Assembly (NCBI GenBank): GCA_914767715.1 | Contig: OU612066.1 | Coordinates: forward strand, 11,291,001-11,355,000 | Reading direction: 5' to 3' | DNA from: Membranipora membranacea | Taxonomy: Eukaryota; Bryozoa; Gymnolaemata; Cheilostomatida; Membraniporidae | Length of the DNA stretch: 64,000 nt | Shown: positions 59,201-64,000 of the stretch, in pieces | Layout: each line of letters opens with the position of its first letter | How positions within the stretch are numbered: the first letter of the stretch is position 1 | Notes under the pieces: model-generated | Databases searched by the model: none | What the model saw: the letters and a program-made list of their open reading frames with translations, nothing else | What the model was told of the DNA's origin: nothing | Made by a program: the position numbers and the translations under genes

Positions 59201-62200
59201 AAGGCTCAGGTTGGTTCCTGCTATATGTTCTTCTACGTGGAATTAATGTTGCATGAAGTCATGAGTAGTCTTCTCTGTTTCTCGTTCCTCGTTCGTAGGA
59301 ATGGCCTCCAGCAGACATCCATCATTACTAATATACTCCCTTCATCTGACAGCATTGAGCGGGTTGTTTGTGTTTTTTTATCAATACAACTAGGTAGTGC
59401 ATGTCAAATTCTACCCATCTACATAAATTTTGAAAATATGTTGATTTGGTTCAGTTGCCAAGGCTGAAAAAGGCTGGTTTGAAATAACAGAAGCTAACCA
59501 AAACTATGCTATATAACTCAGATAATATCAAAATGGGACATAAAAACTGATTGCCTTGAAACAATAATGACTAATTTTGTGGATAACAGATATATGATAT
59601 TCTTCAATTATGACCTTTGATCAATCAGCATAGTTTTGTTTTGTTACCCTGAAAAGATCATGGCACCTTTCTGACCCAGATTAACCTATGAGGGTTATGC
59701 TTGTGCTGTACGTTCATTTAGGTCGAGTTCAAAGATAAATGATTAAGATTGAGGCCCGGTCAAAATTGGTTGGGAGAAATAAAGATGTTTTGTCTAAAAA
59801 AAACTGATACCATGATAAGCTATTTTTGGTAAATTTTTTATTCCAACCAGGACCCCTTGTTTAAACCAAAAGTCAGTGTTTTGGTATTAGAGTTATCAAG
59901 TCTAGTAAGGTGTGAGAATCAGAAAGACATATTATCACAGAGTAAGGATATATTGATGACGATGATGACGATGATAATGATACAATGACCAAGCCAGGAT
60001 TTTTTAAAGTAATGCATGATTGACCGACCAATGCTTGTATGTGTATGTGCTGCCCCACTGATACTGTATTTCACTACTATATGTACGGGTGTAAATTATA
60101 TGAGGCGGATCTGCATGAAGCATGCTGGCAGCAGATCTAATCATTTTGCTGCACAAGTGGCCAAGTACAAACTTTTTTGAAAGTTAAATTGCTGTGATTT
60201 TCAGACGAACCCTGTACTGCCATCGCCTCTCTTATCATGACATCAAGTGCACCTATTCTCAGTGAGTGCTTAGCTAGCCAGCGATTGCATTTTGTCTAAA
60301 AACTGCCATGTTGTATGCTTGCATTTTGTCAGCTTACAAATTGAGGCATCATGACATTCACTTATTTAATTTTAAAACATTTGCTCTTCTCTGCCTTCCC
60401 CCTGCATGTGTTTTGTCATGTAAGGGTTGGATTAGATATATGTTACCAGGGTGGGGTAATCATACATTATTTAGAATAACAGCTTTTACAGGGGTGTCGG
60501 TTTCAATGTTTGCTTGCAGGGAATGCTGCACTACGTCTATCTGTAGTAACCTCTAATCCTCCCGAGCATGTAACATTCTGTCAAAGGCAACTTAGTACCC
60601 CTCCTACACCCCTGGACTCGGGAGATGTGTGGTTAGGGGGTGATGATTTGATGTCTTCTTGCCCTCCTGGATTGCTCCGCTTCTCAGCCGATGACATGAC
60701 CGATAAATGTCGATTGGCGCCAGATGGAACTGATGATGGTTTGTAACTATTTTGTTCATAATAGCTCCCCCCCCCCCCCCCCCCCCCCCCCGGCAAAAAA
60801 TATAAATACTATTCTATAGTTTATGTGTATAGTACTAATATGCTTATGATTACCACCTAAATGTGCACATAAAAATAGATAAAAGGAAGTCTTAGGATAT
60901 AGATTGGTATGATGAGTGGCCGCTTTGTTTTGGCAGCTACCCATAATGCCTTTGCATGCTTCTATTGTATAACCAGGAGCTGTCTGGCCTAGTCAAGCTT
61001 GGTAACTTTTAACATGAGCATGCATTGGTTGCTCATAGCATGGTGATAGCCACTCTTGTACAGCTGGCCGTTTATCAAATAGAAGTAAAAAATTCCTCCC
61101 CAAGGACATAATCAGTCTAAGCCTCTGAGTACACATGTAGTATGATGTATTATCATTTAAATTCAAAGGAAGAATATTAATATGACATAAAAAAGTTAAT
61201 GTCCTGTAAATCAAGTTAATCTCATCAAAGAAGGTAATTACGTCAAGAATTTTCCTACCTTACAGTAATGGACTACACATATAATCTTTAGTTTTGTTAT
61301 TGATAGTTAAGCTTAATGTTTGTAGCTGTTTCTCAACATTCTCTTGTCCGAACCCAAATCATGTCCTTACCCAATATTGACCTCACAACTTATTTAATCC
61401 AAGCATAATAACTTCAAGTGGACATCAGGATGTGTTGCTGTATCCAAGGCAGCTGACTCCTTGCCAAAATCTCAATCATGTAAAAAAAATAAATCTATTC
61501 TGTATTTTTCTTATAACAGATGCTGCATTAGCTGGTGAAGAATTTCTGTTTGAGAAGGTACCACTAAATCGTCACGCTTCTGCTTTGGTTACAAACAACA
61601 ATACCGATGATTATGTGAGTAGTACAAAATTTTCAGACATTGTTTGTGTGCTCCATGTATACTATAGGTATATGGTGTGCTCTAAGGTCTGAGACTAACA
61701 GCAATATCTCTCCCCTTGTGTTATAAAGTTTCTTGGAGTACAGAAGACCTTTGGTGTATTTAATGAGGCAAGAAATCATGTCATTAAACTACAGCACTAT
61801 AGGTTTGCTCATTGGCACAATTTGTATCTTGCTAAATGCCATTTGATATAAGTACTGATCAAATCCAGCTTAACCCATCAGAGGTATCAGTATATAAGCT
61901 CAGTATGGCCTGGCAGTTTGAACAAAAATTTGTAATCCTGAAATTTTGCAACAATTGTTTTGATTATTCACCCCTTCCCCCTACAACACTGAGGACAAGA
62001 CATCTCTAAGCCGTGATGATTTATCCATGATTCGTCCCTCCTCTCTGACTAATTTGTTATGAAGGCCAACCCATAAATCTTCACTCCATCTCACTCTCAG
62101 AGTCTGATTGGTCAATAAGCTGCAATTAATCACAGCTACATTTTTATCCACGCTAATGTCATGAACAACACAGTGATGGTTGAACATACCACTTCCGCTG

Positions 62201-63764
62201 TGTAAATCGAATACTTGGTTCCGAGTTTGGTGGTTCATGCCATTACATGGTAAGGTTTTACTTTCCCTCTGTGATGTCATACTACTTCCTATGCTCAAGT
62301 GATGTAATTGATACAACCAGGGGTCACATAAGAACTATGGTGGCTTATTGCAACGTTTTACCAATCACCACAGGCTTTTGATTTGTGTTATCATTTGCCA
62401 GGATGTTATGGGAAATTTTGGCCACAAGTTGGTCATTCCGACATATGTTAGCCCATGGTTTATTTTTGCATTCCTTTACAGTCTGTCGAAAGATTTGCAT
62501 CATTACCTGACAACTTAGAGCATATGGAATTTCGCCACAGAGCAGGCTCGACTCCAAATAAACCAGTTTCTGGGAATAGCAATTCGTAAGTGTGTCTTCT
62601 ATTCTTTTGCCAATCTGTCAACGTTGAATCTCAAATACTAATCGATCAAATCAATCAACTCATGTCCCTGTCATTCTTGTTCTCCCCCTGTGTCTCTCCC
62701 CCCCCCCCAATCCATATGCACAGACTGCATGATCTAATCATATATGTAATTACCCAGGTTACAAGAGGTTTTTCTTGATTGTCCATTAATTGCAAGATAG
62801 CCTCCTGACCATCGAAGATAAGGGTTGCTTCACATTAAATTTCTACTAATCTCTCAATGACTAATTTCTACTAATTTCCACTATATTTCTACTAATTCCA
62901 TGTATGTTCAAATTCAGATCTACTGATTCTAGCACATAATCATAATGCATGCATGATTATGTTGTCCTTCTGTTTTTATCTAGGAACCATTCTTTTTATA
63001 GCTCAGTGATGTATAAGACTTCGTATGAGGCAGCAGTATCAGCTACTATGTCTCCTCCTCCCTCAGTAACACTCTCATCTGCTGACTCAGACTGCGCAAC
63101 GTCATATCTACAGTTTGACCCTCAATCAGGTAACACCCGTCCGCTGACTAAAATCTCAAAACCTGAAAAATTATGTTTTAGTTTTGTGAAAACCTTTTGC
63201 TGGTTTCCTTGACTTCAAGGCTTTGTTACCTTGCTACTGGTACCAGATGGGCAAGTAAATTCAATTTATTTAAACTCCTGGCATAATAATGGTCTTTCCC
63301 TGAAATCCGTGTTACTTAATTGCCAACAAACTTGCTTGGCAAACCAGAGACTCTTTCAATTAGAATGAGCCAGGTTTTTTGAGACATCAATTAAAGTATC
63401 CCTTATCACTTCAAAATCCTTCACTGAACTGTCAACATTAGAAGAGAAAGTCTTCTTGCACTCAACAGTTTGAGTAGATTTTAATTGAAAGACCCTCCAG
63501 ACAATCTACACACAGTAAGCTTTCATGGAACTTAATAAGTTCCTGTTGTGTTAGCGAAGTATTCATATGTCCGGAATGATAGCAACAGCAAGTGAATATT
63601 AAATCTGATATCATTTGTGTTGTTAGACTCAAGTAACAAGAAGGAGGATCCTATGGAGTCTATCAAGAGCAAACTGGGCAAAGATTTCCTGATGAGTAAA
63701 GACTTTGCTAAGAAGATGGAGAGTTGGAACGCTAAGAAGGACTGCGGAGGGAAGGATCATAAAG
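56254..63764 (+). CDS. Multi-exon gene of unknown family, Ser/Pro-rich intracellular protein (3' end beyond window)
   Basis: Eight exons join in phase: 56254-56598, 58228-58368, 59089-59209, 60520-60738, 61520-61614, 62482-62585, 62984-63129 and 63627-63764. The first ATG is at 56,275 (MDSSSSPRTSNDSAV), but its frame is open to the acceptor, so the true start may lie upstream. The product has a helical, charged N-terminal part (QQEQDFFQYVNQHRRDR, then LLALTHLLEETVKVRL). Further on are HDSHHMELNYSDEQMEDYK, IGRVRTKFLRSS, PPTPLDSGDVWLGGDDLMSS, SVERFASLPDNLEHMEF, SPPPSVTLSSADSD, and a lysine-rich helix (ESIKSKLGKDFLMSKDFAKK). There is no signal peptide or membrane helix. Ser/Pro-rich linkers with R-x-x-S sites suggest a regulated cytoplasmic adaptor, but I do not recognise the family. 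Donors after exons 3 and 4 (gttggt, gtttgt) are weak, so those boundaries are less sure. It is not part of the duplicated array. Confidence 0.6.
57917..57934. repeat. Poly-G run
   Basis: About 18 G in an intron of the 3' gene. Confidence 0.85.
58432..58635. repeat. Two adjacent GC-run hairpins (MITE-like) in an intron
   Basis: 58,510-58,575 and 58,576-58,632 form an inverted repeat of about 55 bases per arm, centred on a G6/C13 tract. Landmarks are TTAACAAGCTTTGTTGG and its complement, and AGCAGC at the ends. A second, smaller copy with the same plan lies at 58,432-58,500. Together they look like a tandem pair of one small foldback element. Confidence 0.6.
59934..59985. repeat. Half copy of the 34-bp palindrome joined to a GATGAC microsatellite
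   Basis: ATCACAGAGTAAGGATATAT matches the left half and centre of the element at 52,993. The right half is replaced by GATGACGATGATGACGATGA-type repeats. Confidence 0.65.
60767..60791. repeat. Poly-C run
   Basis: About 25 C just after exon 4 of the 3' gene. Length is likely to vary between individuals and to be error-prone in assembly. Confidence 0.85.
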
Positions 63765-63917
63765 GTATTTATGGCCTACTTGAGAAATAACCACTAAATC
63801 AAACCCACACATTCCTCTATTAGTTTACATTCCTTAAGTTATTAATGTGAATTATGAATCAGTTTTATCTTGAAACATCTTGGCACGTCTGTTTTTCTGA
63901 GTTTGATGGATGATACT

Positions 63918-63951
63918 TTCACAGAGTAAGGATATACTCTTGCTCTGTGAT
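63918..63951. repeat. 34-bp palindrome, copy 3
   Basis: Arms CACAGAG and CTCTGTG flank TAAGGATATACTCTTG. The left arm and centre are the same as in copies 1 and 2. Confidence 0.7.
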
Positions 63952-64000
63952 ACTTTGCCAGCATTGTTACGATTTCAGTTCCCACAGAATGTAATATGGC

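Noticed and set aside
1-64000. CRISPR arrays, bacterial operons or ribosome binding sites
   Set aside because: The sequence is intron-bearing eukaryotic DNA, and its repeats are duplicated genes, SINEs and hairpins without regular spacers.

Overview
This is animal (metazoan) nuclear DNA, probably from an invertebrate. It is AT-rich and has GT-AG introns of about 0.08-1.8 kb. It also has AATAAA poly(A) signals, tRNA-derived SINEs, foldback elements and many tandem duplications. The phylum cannot be settled from the sequence alone. I recognise none of the protein-coding genes as a named family.

Positions 1 to about 51,975 are a tandem array of a two-gene cassette on the + strand. Gene 1 (G1) has five exons and encodes a small, probably secreted, four-cysteine protein of 189-199 residues. 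Gene 2 (G2) starts about 320 bp after the G1 stop. It has six exons and encodes a type I receptor-like protein: signal peptide, N-glycosylated beta-propeller-like ectodomain, VPD-rich stalk, one membrane helix, and a 450-residue tail. The tail carries three repeats of about 115 residues with tyrosine motifs (YEEV, YRQP) and proline motifs (KPLPPLP, PYVPPR) that resemble SH2 and SH3 ligands. There are four cassettes: A (1-4,492, cut by the window edge), B (11,647-18,534), C (21,922-29,214) and D (42,679-50,199). Only D is intact for both genes. B keeps an open G1 beside a dead G2. C is dead for both genes. A has a dead G2. Each copy carries different lesions. A fifth cassette appears to have been deleted cleanly at about 39,110, leaving its upstream module fused to a receptor 3' end.

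The DNA between cassettes is itself made of repeated modules. These are an upstream module (U), a downstream module (Y), and modules V and W, which carry exons of a second, minus-strand gene family that is mostly decayed (best copy 7,698-8,154). A foldback element of about 1.7 kb lies at 35,177-36,875. SINE copies lie at 9.4, 23.3 and 44.1 kb.

From about 51,975 the array ends and single-copy sequence begins. A different + strand gene occupies at least 56,254-63,764 (eight phase-compatible exons, running off the right edge), possibly with three upstream microexons at 52.7, 53.4 and 55.2 kb. Its product is unrecognised, Ser/Pro-rich and without membrane segments.

The main candidate for an undescribed system is the G1-G2 pair: a secreted factor and a membrane receptor with a dense docking tail, duplicated together and turning over fast, as recognition or immune loci do. 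The pairing is inferred from linkage. Nothing in the sequence shows binding.
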